DNA from: Ornithobacterium rhinotracheale DSM 15997
GTDB taxonomy: Bacteria; Bacteroidota; Bacteroidia; Flavobacteriales; Weeksellaceae
Direction of reading: 5' to 3'
NCBI RefSeq assembly: GCF_000265465.1
Contig: NC_018016.1
Coordinates: 1,121,501 to 1,185,500 of the forward strand
Length of the DNA stretch: 64,000 bases
Shown here: in pieces, positions 1-7,965 of the stretch
How the letters are laid out: each line of letters starts with the position of its first letter
Numbering within the stretch: position 1 is the stretch's first letter
The notes under the pieces: model-generated
The model's input: the letters and a program-made list of their open reading frames with translations, nothing else
Told to the model about the DNA's origin: nothing
Databases searched by the model: none
Program-made: the position numbers and the translations under genes

Positions 1-365
1 AGACACACAAAGTTTTTTTAGATAGTTTAGATAAAGTTAGAGAAAGAGAGGTAGCTTTAATAACGAAAAGTTCGCATGATTTTGAAACTATAGTAAAAGA
101 AATCAAAGGTATTGCTGATATAAAAGAAGTTTTGGTTGAATTTATAAAACAATCAAAAGAGCAAAAGCAGGAATTGGTGAACCTCACAAATTCAATAAAA
201 TCTATAGAGAAGATTAGAGTAGAAGTAGTAGATGAAGTAAAGAAAAAAAGTCGCAAAAAGGAAAGCCCGCTAGAATCAATTAATGGTGATAAGGGTATTG
301 AGGTGCAAAGAGAAAAAAAGACAAACAAGTTCAAAGAATGGTTTAAAAATATCTTTAAAATGTAA
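1..365 (+). CDS. C-terminal part of a helical protein, possibly the MotA/ZorA-like partner of the next gene (cut by window edge)
   Basis: The frame is open from base 3 to the TAA at 363-365, so about 120 C-terminal residues are visible and the gene begins outside the window. The visible part is charged and helix-prone, rich in Lys and Glu, with no membrane segment, and ends in a basic tail (KFKEWFKNIFKM). It sits 5 bases before a MotB/ZorB-like gene in the same direction. ZorA proteins are MotA-like channels with long helical cytoplasmic tails, so a ZorA-like identity fits the context, but the channel domain cannot be seen. The role is inferred from the neighbour only. Confidence 0.5.
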   Translation, partial: THKVFLDSLDKVREREVALITKSSHDFETIVKEIKGIADIKEVLVEFIKQSKEQKQELVNLTNSIKSIEKIRVEVVDEVKKKSRKKESPLESINGDKGIEVQREKKTNKFKEWFKNIFKM

Positions 366-370
366 CATAT

Positions 371-991
371 ATGAAGAAAAAAAAAGAATCATTTTTTTGG
401 GCTAGCTATTCAGATTTGATGACATCATTGTTTTTCATTATGCTAGTGCTTTTTATACTTTCGATTACATTGTTAAATAGCAATATAAAAGCAAAACAAG
501 AGCAGCTAGATAAAATTACTGAAATTGAGCAAGCTACAAAAAATATTGATTCTACTTATTTTTGGTATAGTCCCACATACAAAAAACATATCTTGAAAAT
601 AAATGTAAACTTTAAAAAAGGTAGTTCTGAACTGAAAAATGATATTGATTCATTAACCTTAGCTGGCTTGAAAAAAGCAGGGATTTCTATAAAAGATTTT
701 ATAGAAAAAATATCAGAGGCTCATCCAGAAGTTCAGTACTTGTTAATCATTGAAGGGCAGGCGTCAAGAGATGATTATAAGTACAATTATGAGTTAAGTT
801 ATAAGAGAGCCTTAGCTCTTAAAGATTATTGGGAAAAAACTGGATTAGATTTTGGGGAAAAATGTGAGGTTTTAATATCGGGAAGTGGAGATGGGACATA
901 TAGTGGAACAGGATTTATGAGGGAAAAAGATGAGCCTAAAAATCAAAGATTTTTAATACATATATTACCCAAACCTGGAATTGTTAAATAA
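371..991 (+). CDS. MotB/ZorB-like stator protein with OmpA-type peptidoglycan-binding domain
   Basis: The 206-residue protein has a short basic N-terminus, then one membrane helix at about residues 12-34 carrying the motif SYSDLMTSLFF. The Asp here matches the proton-carrying Asp of MotB/ZorB proteins. A periplasmic OmpA-like domain follows at about 75-200: FKKGSSELK, an EGQAS stretch, ELSYKRALAL, and the NQRF motif near the C-terminus. Flavobacteria have no flagella, and gliding uses the unrelated GldL/GldM pair, so a Zorya-like or other envelope-energised complex is more likely than a flagellar stator. The start lies 5 bases after the preceding stop, implying co-translation with the presumed channel subunit. 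Confidence 0.72.
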   Translation: MKKKKESFFWASYSDLMTSLFFIMLVLFILSITLLNSNIKAKQEQLDKITEIEQATKNIDSTYFWYSPTYKKHILKINVNFKKGSSELKNDIDSLTLAGLKKAGISIKDFIEKISEAHPEVQYLLIIEGQASRDDYKYNYELSYKRALALKDYWEKTGLDFGEKCEVLISGSGDGTYSGTGFMREKDEPKNQRFLIHILPKPGIVK

Positions 992-996
992 TTTAG

Positions 997-1743
997 ATGA
1001 AAAAATTGTTCGTATTTTTCATTTGTTCGTTTGTCATATTGGTATTTGCTTCTTGTGAAAACAAAAGGCATAAACCGAAATCTTTAAAAAAAAACGAACA
1101 AACACCAAAAATTGAGAATGAAAATTCATCCAATGATGATAAAATTAGTATCAAGGAAATAAAAGATTTTACGCCTGATATTAGAATGCTCAGTGGAAAA
1201 GAAATTTTTGACAGATATAACTCAGCAGTATTTATGATTGTTTCTCAAAATATGGATCAGATATCACAAGGTTCAGGTTTCTTCATATCAGAAAAAGGTA
1301 TAGGTGTAAGTAATCAGCATGTACTAAATAAAGATAATTTGGCAAAATCCAAAGTTATCTTGTCTAATAACGAAGTGTATGGAATAGAAAGAATCGTTTA
1401 TGAAGATAAAAAAGATGATTTAGTCATTTTCGTTATCGATGATGCGTATAAAGAGTTTAATTTTCTTCCCATGACGAGTAATGAAATAAATGTAGGGGAC
1501 AAAGTTTACGCAATTAGTAGTCCACTAGGGCTGCGTAACACACTATCTTCGGGTGAAATATCTCAATTTAGAGGAGAAAATTTAATACAAATTAGTGTCC
1601 CAATAGACCATGGCAGTAGTGGAGGGGCTCTGATTAATCAATATGGTGAGGTAATAGGAGTAACAACAGCTGGTCGTGATGATTCTGGAGCAAACCTTAA
1701 CTTTGCTATTAATTTAAATAAGGTACTTGATAAAATCTTGTAA
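997..1743 (+). CDS. Trypsin-like (S1C/HtrA-type) serine protease lipoprotein
   Basis: This is a 248-residue exported protease. A signal peptide ends in the lipobox FASC, so the protein is probably lipid-anchored. The catalytic triad can be read directly: His108 in NQHV, Asp140 or Asp141 in KKDDLVIF, and Ser208 in GSSGG. The flanking blocks GSGFFIS, YAISSPLG and VIGVTTAG are typical of HtrA-fold proteases. There is no PDZ domain, so it is shorter than DegP/DegQ. It begins 5 bases after the stator gene and is followed 1 base later by a cysteine-rich peptide, so all are likely one transcript. Its substrate is unknown; a periplasmic partner of the stator complex is inferred from context. Confidence 0.82.
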   Translation: MKKLFVFFICSFVILVFASCENKRHKPKSLKKNEQTPKIENENSSNDDKISIKEIKDFTPDIRMLSGKEIFDRYNSAVFMIVSQNMDQISQGSGFFISEKGIGVSNQHVLNKDNLAKSKVILSNNEVYGIERIVYEDKKDDLVIFVIDDAYKEFNFLPMTSNEINVGDKVYAISSPLGLRNTLSSGEISQFRGENLIQISVPIDHGSSGGALINQYGEVIGVTTAGRDDSGANLNFAINLNKVLDKIL

Positions 1744-1744
1744 A

Positions 1745-1924
1745 ATGAAAAGAAGTTTGATTTTAATAATTTTAGGAATTTTCCTTTTTGTCGGAGCATA
1801 TAATGCTTATGAGTATGCAATCGGGGGCTCATGTAATCCCAATGGTACATGTAGTGCTTGTAAAAATTGTAAATATTGCAAGAATTGCTCAAAAAATGGT
1901 GGAACTTGTAGTGTATGTAGGTAA
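1745..1924 (+). CDS. 59-aa cysteine-rich membrane-anchored peptide (copy 1)
   Basis: The ATG at 1745 lies 1 base after the protease stop. The N-terminal helix (about residues 4-24) is followed by AYEYAIGG and a tail with eight cysteines spaced as C-x5-C-x2-C-x2-C-x2-C-x2-C-x5-C-x2-C. Such spacing suggests metal binding or a disulfide knot. A second gene of the same length at 3708-3887 encodes a close paralogue. Position directly behind the protease and membership in the same operon suggest a shared envelope function. The family is not recognised. An upstream in-frame ATG at 1727 is less likely because it sits inside the protease gene and spoils the match to the paralogue. Confidence 0.75.
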   Translation: MKRSLILIILGIFLFVGAYNAYEYAIGGSCNPNGTCSACKNCKYCKNCSKNGGTCSVCR

Positions 1925-1936
1925 AGAGTTTTAAAT

Positions 1937-2605
1937 ATGATTAAAAGAATTTCAACAATATTTTTAATGATTGCGTTATTTTTTTCGTGTAAAAAAAATA
2001 ACACTATCTCAAATGGAGATTTAGACAATACATTTAGTAGTAGCGTTGCAGATGTTGACCCGATTGTTTCTTTCCGAGAGCAGGAAGAAAATAAGAGCGA
2101 AAATCAACAATCTCTAGAATCAGAATTAGAAGAGCTGAAAAGTCAAGGCTGGAATGAAGAGGCTTTGAGCAATGGGGTTATGCCATCTTGTTACAACTTT
2201 AAATCAAAAAGATCTAAAATTGACAATTCCCTAGAAATTACGGTGGGAAGTGGAACAGATGTAGTTGTGAAATTAATGAGTTTAAAAAATGATAAATGCA
2301 TAAGATATGTGTACATTAATAGTGGGACAACTTATTCAATAAACAATATTCCTGAAGGTAAATACTATTTGAAAATTGCTTATGGGAAAAATTGGATCTC
2401 AAAAGTTGAAGATGGTAGATGTGTAGGTAAATTTTTAACCAATCCATTGTATGAAAAAGGAGATGATATTCTGGATTATAATATTCAGTACACCGCAACA
2501 GGATATAGCGTTCCAAGTTATAATCTTCAACTAGATGTTATTTCCACTAACATGTATAATTCATTTAATTCTTCAAATATTTCCGAAGAATCTTTTAATC
2601 AATAA
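1937..2605 (+). CDS. Lipoprotein of unknown function (222 aa)
   Basis: A signal peptide with lipobox LFFSC predicts a lipid anchor at about Cys18. The next hundred residues are polar, with a Glu-rich stretch (SLESELEELKS). From about residue 100 a compact beta-rich domain appears: LEITVGSGTDVVVKL, NSGTTYSINNIPEGKYYLKIAYG. The phrase NIPEGKYYLKI resembles the edge strand of carboxypeptidase-regulatory or prealbumin-like beta-sandwiches, so this may be a small binding domain. It lies 12 bases after the cysteine-rich peptide gene and is in the same run of exported proteins. No enzymatic motif is visible. Confidence 0.65.
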   Translation: MIKRISTIFLMIALFFSCKKNNTISNGDLDNTFSSSVADVDPIVSFREQEENKSENQQSLESELEELKSQGWNEEALSNGVMPSCYNFKSKRSKIDNSLEITVGSGTDVVVKLMSLKNDKCIRYVYINSGTTYSINNIPEGKYYLKIAYGKNWISKVEDGRCVGKFLTNPLYEKGDDILDYNIQYTATGYSVPSYNLQLDVISTNMYNSFNSSNISEESFNQ

Positions 2606-2616
2606 AATCAAAAACA

Positions 2617-2916
2617 ATGAGCAGAGTTCAATTAATCATAATATTTATAGGATTTAATTTACTGTCAAGTTGTAATTTTTTTCATTCAGAAAATGAATAT
2701 CAAGACTTGTTGAAATCATATGAAAAACAGGAGGCAAAATTAGCCGAATGTAAAGAAGTAAATTTTCAATGGAAGAAAAAATATGATAGTCTTCAAATTC
2801 AATTTGATGAACTAAAGGTAACGAGGGAAAAAGAAAAAGACAATTTTAGAGAATTGCAATTCGACTACAATATGTTAAGAATTAGAAGCGAAGAATTGCG
2901 TAAAAGTTTAAAATAA
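2617..2916 (+). CDS. Coiled-coil lipoprotein (99 aa)
   Basis: A short signal peptide ends in the lipobox LLSSC, giving an anchored Cys at about residue 19. The rest (about 28-99) is an almost continuous charged helix with heptad-like spacing, for example YEKQEAKLAECKEVNF and FRELQFDYNMLRIRSEEL, so a coiled coil is likely. It is 11 bases after the previous lipoprotein and 1 base before the next, indicating translational coupling. This looks like a small periplasmic spacer or spanner protein. The function is unknown. Confidence 0.65.
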   Translation: MSRVQLIIIFIGFNLLSSCNFFHSENEYQDLLKSYEKQEAKLAECKEVNFQWKKKYDSLQIQFDELKVTREKEKDNFRELQFDYNMLRIRSEELRKSLK

Positions 2917-2917
2917 A

Positions 2918-3250
2918 ATGCAAAGAAAAATCGTGACTTTAGCATTTTTGCTAGGGGTTATCTCTTGCGGAAAAGATTATGAGGAAAAAACATATTTCTC
3001 CCCATCTCCAAATGAAGGGATGCAAAAGCTCAAAATAGTTGAAAATGATTACTACGATGGAGTGCATGTTCGGGTTTATGATACAGAAGACATAGATGGG
3101 GAGGAGGTTTATGTTGCTCCTTATGTGGATGAAGATGATTTCAAAAAATTCTACAAAAAACATATGGAAATGAAAAAAGAATACGAAAATCTGAAAAAAC
3201 GCTACGATATAATGGTTGCGGAGTATATGAAACTTGTTAACAAACAATAA
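2918..3250 (+). CDS. Lipoprotein with acidic middle and C-terminal coiled coil (110 aa)
   Basis: The lipobox is GVISC at about residues 13-17. A central acidic and aromatic stretch (NDYYDGVHVRVYDTEDIDGEEVYV) is followed by a helical C-terminus (KKHMEMKKEYENLKKRY), similar in style to the preceding protein. The start codon lies 1 base after the upstream stop. Two adjacent anchored coiled-coil proteins may pair with each other; this is inference. No known family is recognised. Confidence 0.62.
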   Translation: MQRKIVTLAFLLGVISCGKDYEEKTYFSPSPNEGMQKLKIVENDYYDGVHVRVYDTEDIDGEEVYVAPYVDEDDFKKFYKKHMEMKKEYENLKKRYDIMVAEYMKLVNKQ

Positions 3251-3258
3251 TTAATGAT

Positions 3259-3666
3259 ATGAAAATGAAGATAAGGCTATTTTTTGTTTTATTTTTTCTA
3301 GCGTTTAATACGCTTTATTCACAGAACAAATTCAGAGTTGATTACAACTATGTTTCATTTTACGATGAGAGAGTTGGCGATTGGAGTAAGTGGGAGTTGG
3401 GAGACAATACATTTGTAATAAATATTAACGATAGAGGTGATATAGCGCATCTTCAGGCTAACGGAGAGACAGTAATTTACAGAAAGCTTAGTGGCGTTGA
3501 AGAGGGAACAACCTCCGATGGACATCATTATCAAATAATTAAAGCTCTTGATGGTGATGGTGATGTTTTCACTTTTCAACTTTTTGATGAGAAAACATTA
3601 GGATTAAAGCTGATGTACGGGAATTTTTTAATTCAATTCGCATCTTTTTCTCAAAGATTGAACTAA
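3259..3666 (+). CDS. Secreted protein of unknown function (135 aa)
   Basis: The N-terminus is a type I signal peptide (hydrophobic residues about 5-18, cleavage near YSQ). The mature part is beta-rich and aromatic, with repeated short strands such as NYVSFYDERVGDW, TFVININDRGD and YHQI-type segments, and a run of Asp/Gly (LDGDGDVF). It lacks a lipobox, unlike its neighbours. It ends 41 bases before the second cysteine-rich peptide gene. No family is recognised; a periplasmic partner of the lipoproteins is plausible. Confidence 0.6.
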   Translation: MKMKIRLFFVLFFLAFNTLYSQNKFRVDYNYVSFYDERVGDWSKWELGDNTFVININDRGDIAHLQANGETVIYRKLSGVEEGTTSDGHHYQIIKALDGDGDVFTFQLFDEKTLGLKLMYGNFLIQFASFSQRLN

Positions 3667-3707
3667 GAAACTAGCAATTTTATTTTACAATTAAAACCCT
3701 TCAAAAA

Positions 3708-3887
3708 ATGAAAAAAAACATTTTAATCATAATTTTAGGCATACTCCTTTGTGCGGGAGTTTACGGAGCATACGAGTATGCCATGGGCGGAAGATGCAAC
3801 CCAAATGGAAAATGCAAAGCCTGCACCAATTGCAATTATTGCAAAAACTGCTCAAAAAACAAAGGGACTTGTAGCGTTTGCCGATAA
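3708..3887 (+). CDS. 59-aa cysteine-rich membrane-anchored peptide (copy 2)
   Basis: The gene runs from ATG 3708 to TAA 3885-3887. It has the same length and plan as the product at 1745-1924: N-terminal helix, AYEYAMGG, then an identical cysteine ladder ending GTCSVCR. Most differences are conservative, so the two genes derive from a duplication. The reading frame is intact in both. This copy closes the operon; the convergent ABC-transporter gene ends 1 base further on. Its base composition is less AT-rich than copy 1, closer to the housekeeping genes to its right, which may mean that it is the older resident. Confidence 0.75.
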   Translation: MKKNILIIILGILLCAGVYGAYEYAMGGRCNPNGKCKACTNCNYCKNCSKNKGTCSVCR

Positions 3888-3888
3888 C

Positions 3889-5568
3889 CTAAACCCTCGG
3901 AATTGCAGCAATCAAATCCCGAGTATATTGCGTTTTGGGATTTTGATAAATATCTTCGGCAAAGCCATATTCTTGCATTTTTCCGTGTTGGAGTACAATC
4001 AGGCGATCGCTCATGTATTTCACTACCGATAAATCGTGCGAAATAAATAAATAAGTAAGCCCAAAATCCGATTTTAAGTCATTTAATAAATTCAAAACTT
4101 GCGCCTGCACCGAAACATCAAGTGCAGAAACACTCTCATCGCAAATGATAAGTTTCGGTTTCAGGGCAACTGCTCTGGCAATCCCAATTCGCTGACGCTG
4201 TCCGCCCGAAAATTCGTGCGGATATTTGTTTAAATCACTGGCGTGCAAGCCCACAATTTCAAGCAAATTGGCAGCTTGATTTCTTCTTTCAGCGGCAGAA
4301 TTTCTGATGCCGTGAATTTGCATTGGTGTAGTAATAATTTCGCCCACCGTTTGCATGGGATTTAAGCTTGAGTAAGGATCTTGAAAAATAATTTGAATCT
4401 CTTTTCTAAGTTTTCGCAATTCCCTTGTGCTCAGTTTGGTGATATCTTTCCCTTGATACCAAACGCTGCCTGCAGTCGGTTTTTCGAGCATGAGGAGCGT
4501 GCGACTAAGCGTCGTTTTTCCGCTGCCCGATTCTCCCACAAGCCCGAGCGTTTCGCCAGGGTAAATTTCAAACGAAATATCTTGCACCGCTTTGATTTCC
4601 TCCTTTTTGAAAAGCCCTGTGTGTGCCGTAAAATATTTTTGCAAAGACTTAATTTCAATCAAAGGCTTTTGAGCATAAATTTTTTCGTATTTCTGGACGC
4701 GTTCTTCGGGCGTTTCGGTTTTGAAAACAAAATCCTTGTTTTCGGTAAAATCTTCAATTGTAGGCAGTTTTACAATTTTTTCGTCCAGTTTTGGTCGGCA
4801 TTCAATAAGCCCTTTAGTATAATTCTCTTTCGGATTTAAAAATATCGACTGTGCCGAACCTTTTTCTACCAAATCGCCACGATACATCACCATCACAGAA
4901 TCGCAAATCTGCGAAATCACGCCCAAATCGTGCGAAATGAAAATAATGCCCATTTTGTAATTTTTCTGCAATTTTTTTAAAAGCTGCAAAATCGCTTTTT
5001 GCACCGTAACATCTAGTGCCGTTGTGGGCTCGTCGGCAATCAGAAGTTGGGGTTCGCAAATCAACGCAAGCGCAATCATCACCCTTTGTTTTTGTCCGCC
5101 CGAGAGCTCGTGCGGATATGCCTTAAAAATTCGTTCAGGAGAGGGCAGTTCTACTTCTTCAAACAAAGAAAGCACCTTTTGTTTAGCGTCTTTTTTGCTG
5201 ATTTTTTGGTGGAGCAATAAATTTTCCATCACTTGGTCGCCGCAACGCAAACTCGGGTTGAGCGAGGTCATCGGTTCTTGAAAAATCATGCCCATGTTTT
5301 TGCCTTTCAGCGAAGTATGATTTTTAGCCAAAAGGTCGTAAGTTTCTCTTTCTGTGGTAAAAAGAATTTTTCCCTCGGTGCGTGCATACTTGGGCAAAAG
5401 ATGCATAATGGCAAGCGAAGTAAGCGATTTTCCGCTACCAGATTCGCCCACGATACCCAAGATTTCGCCCGCCGAAAGAGTGAAAGAAAGATTATTTACC
5501 ACTTTTTTGTCGCCAAATGAAATGCTTAGATTTTCAACTTTTAATAAAGATTCGCTCGCTTGTTGCAC
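3889..5568 (-). CDS. Duplicated ABC ATPase of a peptide/nickel (Dpp/Opp-type) importer
   Basis: The 559-residue protein carries two complete ABC ATPase domains in tandem, as in YejF and GsiA. Domain 1 (about 8-260): Walker A GESGSGKS, signature LSGGQKQR, Walker B LLIADEP. An oligopeptide-transporter linker (NYTKGLIECRP) follows, then domain 2 (about 310-555): GESGSGKT, FSGGQRQR, LIICDES. It powers uptake of peptides or related solutes across the inner membrane. No permease or binding-protein gene is adjacent, so the other subunits must be elsewhere. The start is GTG at 5568, about 20 bases below a TACTTTTG box. It converges with the cysteine-rich peptide gene. Confidence 0.9.
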   Translation of the reverse strand: MQQASESLLKVENLSISFGDKKVVNNLSFTLSAGEILGIVGESGSGKSLTSLAIMHLLPKYARTEGKILFTTERETYDLLAKNHTSLKGKNMGMIFQEPMTSLNPSLRCGDQVMENLLLHQKISKKDAKQKVLSLFEEVELPSPERIFKAYPHELSGGQKQRVMIALALICEPQLLIADEPTTALDVTVQKAILQLLKKLQKNYKMGIIFISHDLGVISQICDSVMVMYRGDLVEKGSAQSIFLNPKENYTKGLIECRPKLDEKIVKLPTIEDFTENKDFVFKTETPEERVQKYEKIYAQKPLIEIKSLQKYFTAHTGLFKKEEIKAVQDISFEIYPGETLGLVGESGSGKTTLSRTLLMLEKPTAGSVWYQGKDITKLSTRELRKLRKEIQIIFQDPYSSLNPMQTVGEIITTPMQIHGIRNSAAERRNQAANLLEIVGLHASDLNKYPHEFSGGQRQRIGIARAVALKPKLIICDESVSALDVSVQAQVLNLLNDLKSDFGLTYLFISHDLSVVKYMSDRLIVLQHGKMQEYGFAEDIYQNPKTQYTRDLIAAIPRV

Positions 5569-5593
5569 GCTATTAAAATTCTTAGGTTAAAGA

Positions 5594-5601
5594 CAAAAGT
5601 A
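5594..5601 (-). promoter_or_regulatory. -7 box (TACTTTTG) for the ABC ATPase gene
   Basis: On the minus strand TACTTTTG matches the Bacteroidota TAnnTTTG element and lies 25 bases before the GTG start at 5568, giving a short leader. Confidence 0.55.
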
Positions 5602-5665
5602 CGAGAAATTTTTTAGAAACATAGATTGTTTATTTAGGATGGTTTTGTCCTTAAATTTATTTTGT

Positions 5666-5673
5666 TATATTTG
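5666..5673 (+). promoter_or_regulatory. Promoter of the 51-aa membrane protein (TTTTG ... TATATTTG)
   Basis: TATATTTG is preceded by TTTTG at 5643-5647 with an 18-base spacer. The box lies inside the longer open frame that begins at 5639, so translation must start downstream, at ATG 5693. Confidence 0.7.
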
Positions 5674-5692
5674 TGTGGTTAAATCAAAATCT

Positions 5693-5848
5693 ATGAAATT
5701 ACTATATGTTTTAATTGCATTTTTAGCGGGAATCGGAATCACATTTTTATACAACAAAGGAATGTTGCACGAAGTGAGCCCTTTGTGGCTTGTAGTTCCT
5801 TTTGTTTTAGTTCCGTTTCTAAGAAAATATTTATGGAAACGACAATGA
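5693..5848 (+). CDS. Small two-helix membrane protein (51 aa)
   Basis: The start ATG 5693 is chosen because the promoter box at 5666-5673 lies within the upstream extension of the frame. The protein has two hydrophobic helices (about 2-18 and 28-43) joined by a short loop and ends in a basic tail (RKYLWKRQ). Its topology suggests an inner-membrane peptide. It is a monocistronic unit, with a strong hairpin terminator at 5871-5897. The family is not recognised. Confidence 0.6.
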   Translation: MKLLYVLIAFLAGIGITFLYNKGMLHEVSPLWLVVPFVLVPFLRKYLWKRQ

Positions 5849-5870
5849 TGATATAATTGAAAAAATATTT

Positions 5871-5897
5871 AAAAAACGCCTTTTTAGGCGTTTTTTT
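5871..5897 (+). terminator. Intrinsic terminator after the 51-aa gene
   Basis: AAAAAACGCC and GGCGTTTTTTT form a stem closed by a short T-rich loop, followed by a T run. Confidence 0.75.
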
Positions 5898-5971
5898 ATT
5901 TTGGTATCAAATATGCTTAATTTTCTGCGCTAACTTTTTTAGAAAAAGGTCTAAATTAAAAATTTAAAAGT

Positions 5972-5979
5972 TATTTTTG
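5972..5979 (+). promoter_or_regulatory. rseP: -7 box (TATTTTTG) upstream of rseP
   Basis: A match to TAnnTTTG about 44 bases before the rseP ATG at 6023. Confidence 0.5.
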
Positions 5980-6022
5980 CAATTCATTCAATTTTAAAAC
6001 ATAAAATAGAGTACAAAAAGAT

Positions 6023-7339
6023 ATGGAAGCAGCATTAATCAAAGCCGCACAGTTTTTATTGATATTATCATTGCTTATCGTTTTACACGAAGGAGGACAC
6101 TTTGCCGCCGCTAAATTATTTAAAACTAGAGTCGAAAGATTTTTCTTGTTTTTTGATGTGAAATTCGCTTTGTTTAAAAAGAAAATCGGAGACACCGTTT
6201 ACGGGATCGGATGGTTGCCATTAGGCGGCTATGTGAAAATTGCGGGCATGATCGACGAAAGTATGGACACCGAACAAATGAAAAGCGAGCCAAAGCCTTG
6301 GGAGTTTCGTTCTAAACCCGCTTGGCAACGATTGATCATCATGCTGGCAGGGATTTTTGTCAATTTGGTATTAGCAATCGTGATTTTTGCCGTGATGAGC
6401 TACAAAAACGGGAATACTTATATCAATGTCGATAAAATGTCGCAGGGCGTAGTTGTGGATAGTGCACAAGCTCGTTTAGGGCTAAAGACAGGCGACATTC
6501 CTGTGGGGGTAAATGGCATTGAATACGATAATCTTCATCAGATTTTAACCAAAGCCTTGATGGAGGGCGGAACCCTTGAGGTGAAACGAGATGGCAAAAT
6601 CGTGAAATTACCGATTACTTTACAAGACAGAGCTAATATGCTCGCGTTGCAAAAAACTTATTTCTTGCCTGCAGAGCCAATCGTGGTGGATAGTGTTTTG
6701 GCAGGAGGCACCGCCTTTAAGGCAGGTTTGGAAAAAGGTGATGTGTTGAAGCAAATCAATGGTCAGCCCATCGAATCGTTTACCGCGTTTGCAAGAGAAG
6801 TAAAAGCCAATGCTAATAAGAAAATTAATCTAGAAGTGGAAAGAAATGGCGAGTTGAAAGATCTTGAAATCCCTGTAAATTCAGAGGGATTGATTGGTGT
6901 GGCGCCTGCCTTTAATCTTGAAAAATTCACTTCGCACGAGGATTATACCTTTATTCAATCTTTGGAGCAAGGCGTAGATAAAACCTTTTCTTTAATCACC
7001 AATCAAATTCAATCATTTGCCTTGTTGTGGGAGCTAAAAGGCGAAGCTACAAAATATGTTTCTGGACCGATCGGTATGGCAAAAGCATTGCCTGCAACTT
7101 GGGATTGGGATTATTTCTGGAATTTTACAGCCATGCTTTCTGCAGTATTGGCGTTTATGAATATTTTGCCTATTCCAGGGCTAGATGGTGGGCACGCTTT
7201 GTTTACTATTTATGAAATGATTACAGGGCACAAGCCAAGCGATAAATTCATGGGAATAATGCAGATGATTGGAGCCATTATTTTGATTAGTTTAATGGTC
7301 TTTATCTTTGGAAACGACATTTTTAATCTCATGCGATAA
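6023..7339 (+). CDS. rseP: Site-2 zinc metalloprotease RseP (M50)
   Basis: This 438-residue membrane protease cuts anti-sigma factors and signal-peptide remnants within the inner membrane. The zinc site HEGGH is at residues 22-26 in the first helix, and the third ligand motif LDGGH is near 390 (preceded by NILPIPG). Two PDZ domains lie between them, around 130-200 (ARLGLKTGDIPVGVNG) and 215-290 (AFKAGLEKGDVLKQING). The length is normal for the family. It is followed 11 bases later by pncA, so the two may share a transcript. The usual neighbours dxr and bamA are absent here. Confidence 0.93.
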   Translation: MEAALIKAAQFLLILSLLIVLHEGGHFAAAKLFKTRVERFFLFFDVKFALFKKKIGDTVYGIGWLPLGGYVKIAGMIDESMDTEQMKSEPKPWEFRSKPAWQRLIIMLAGIFVNLVLAIVIFAVMSYKNGNTYINVDKMSQGVVVDSAQARLGLKTGDIPVGVNGIEYDNLHQILTKALMEGGTLEVKRDGKIVKLPITLQDRANMLALQKTYFLPAEPIVVDSVLAGGTAFKAGLEKGDVLKQINGQPIESFTAFAREVKANANKKINLEVERNGELKDLEIPVNSEGLIGVAPAFNLEKFTSHEDYTFIQSLEQGVDKTFSLITNQIQSFALLWELKGEATKYVSGPIGMAKALPATWDWDYFWNFTAMLSAVLAFMNILPIPGLDGGHALFTIYEMITGHKPSDKFMGIMQMIGAIILISLMVFIFGNDIFNLMR

Positions 7340-7350
7340 ATATTCAGATC

Positions 7351-7950
7351 ATGAAAACACTTTTAATCGTAGATGTTCAAAACGACTTTATGCCATACGG
7401 AGCCTTGCCTGTGGCTAAGGGCGATGAGGTGGTGCCTTACATCAACCAAATTATAGAATCTTATGATTTGGTGGTGGCAACGCAAGATTGGCACCCTGCA
7501 AACCATAAAAGTTTTGCAGCAGAGCATGACGGGAAAAATCCGTTTGATGTCATTGATTTAAATGGCATTCAGCAAGTTTTGTGGCCTACGCATTGCGTGC
7601 AAGCAACAGAGGGGGCGGAGTTTCATCCAGATTTAAATGCCAAGCCGATTGAAGTCGTTTTCAGAAAAGGAATGAATCCCGAAGTGGACAGCTATTCAGC
7701 TTTTTTCGACAATGATAAAAAATATGCCACACAGCTTTCAGGTTTTTTGAAGGCTAAAGGCGTTAAGGAGATAGATGTCGTGGGCTTGGCGGCAGATTAT
7801 TGTGTGTTTTATTCTGTGCAAGATGCTTTGAGAGAAGGTTTTAAAGTTAATTTGCATTTAAAGGGGACGCGTGCCATTGATCCCAAAAATTTTGAAGAAA
7901 ATATTTTGAAGGAATTAAACCAAAATCCAAATTTTAAAAGTATTTCTTAA
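7351..7950 (+). CDS. pncA: Nicotinamidase PncA
   Basis: The 199-residue cytoplasmic amidohydrolase converts nicotinamide to nicotinate for NAD salvage. The isochorismatase-fold catalytic set is present: Asp8 in VDVQNDF, a Lys in FRKGMNPEVDSYSAF, and the nucleophile Cys in AADYCVFYS. Metal-binding residues are in QDWHPANHKSF. The 11-base gap from rseP suggests co-transcription. The protein is complete, with normal length. Confidence 0.95.
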   Translation: MKTLLIVDVQNDFMPYGALPVAKGDEVVPYINQIIESYDLVVATQDWHPANHKSFAAEHDGKNPFDVIDLNGIQQVLWPTHCVQATEGAEFHPDLNAKPIEVVFRKGMNPEVDSYSAFFDNDKKYATQLSGFLKAKGVKEIDVVGLAADYCVFYSVQDALREGFKVNLHLKGTRAIDPKNFEENILKELNQNPNFKSIS

Positions 7951-7965
7951 CGAAAGATATTTATT

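Noticed and set aside
3751-4032. Plus-strand ORF of 93 codons at the cysteine-rich gene end
   Set aside because: It reads through the cysteine-rich peptide gene in another frame and antisense to the ABC ATPase gene; the sequence has no domain character.
4381-4839. 152-codon plus-strand ORF inside the ABC ATPase gene
   Set aside because: It is antisense to conserved ATPase motifs and lacks any promoter or recognisable domain.
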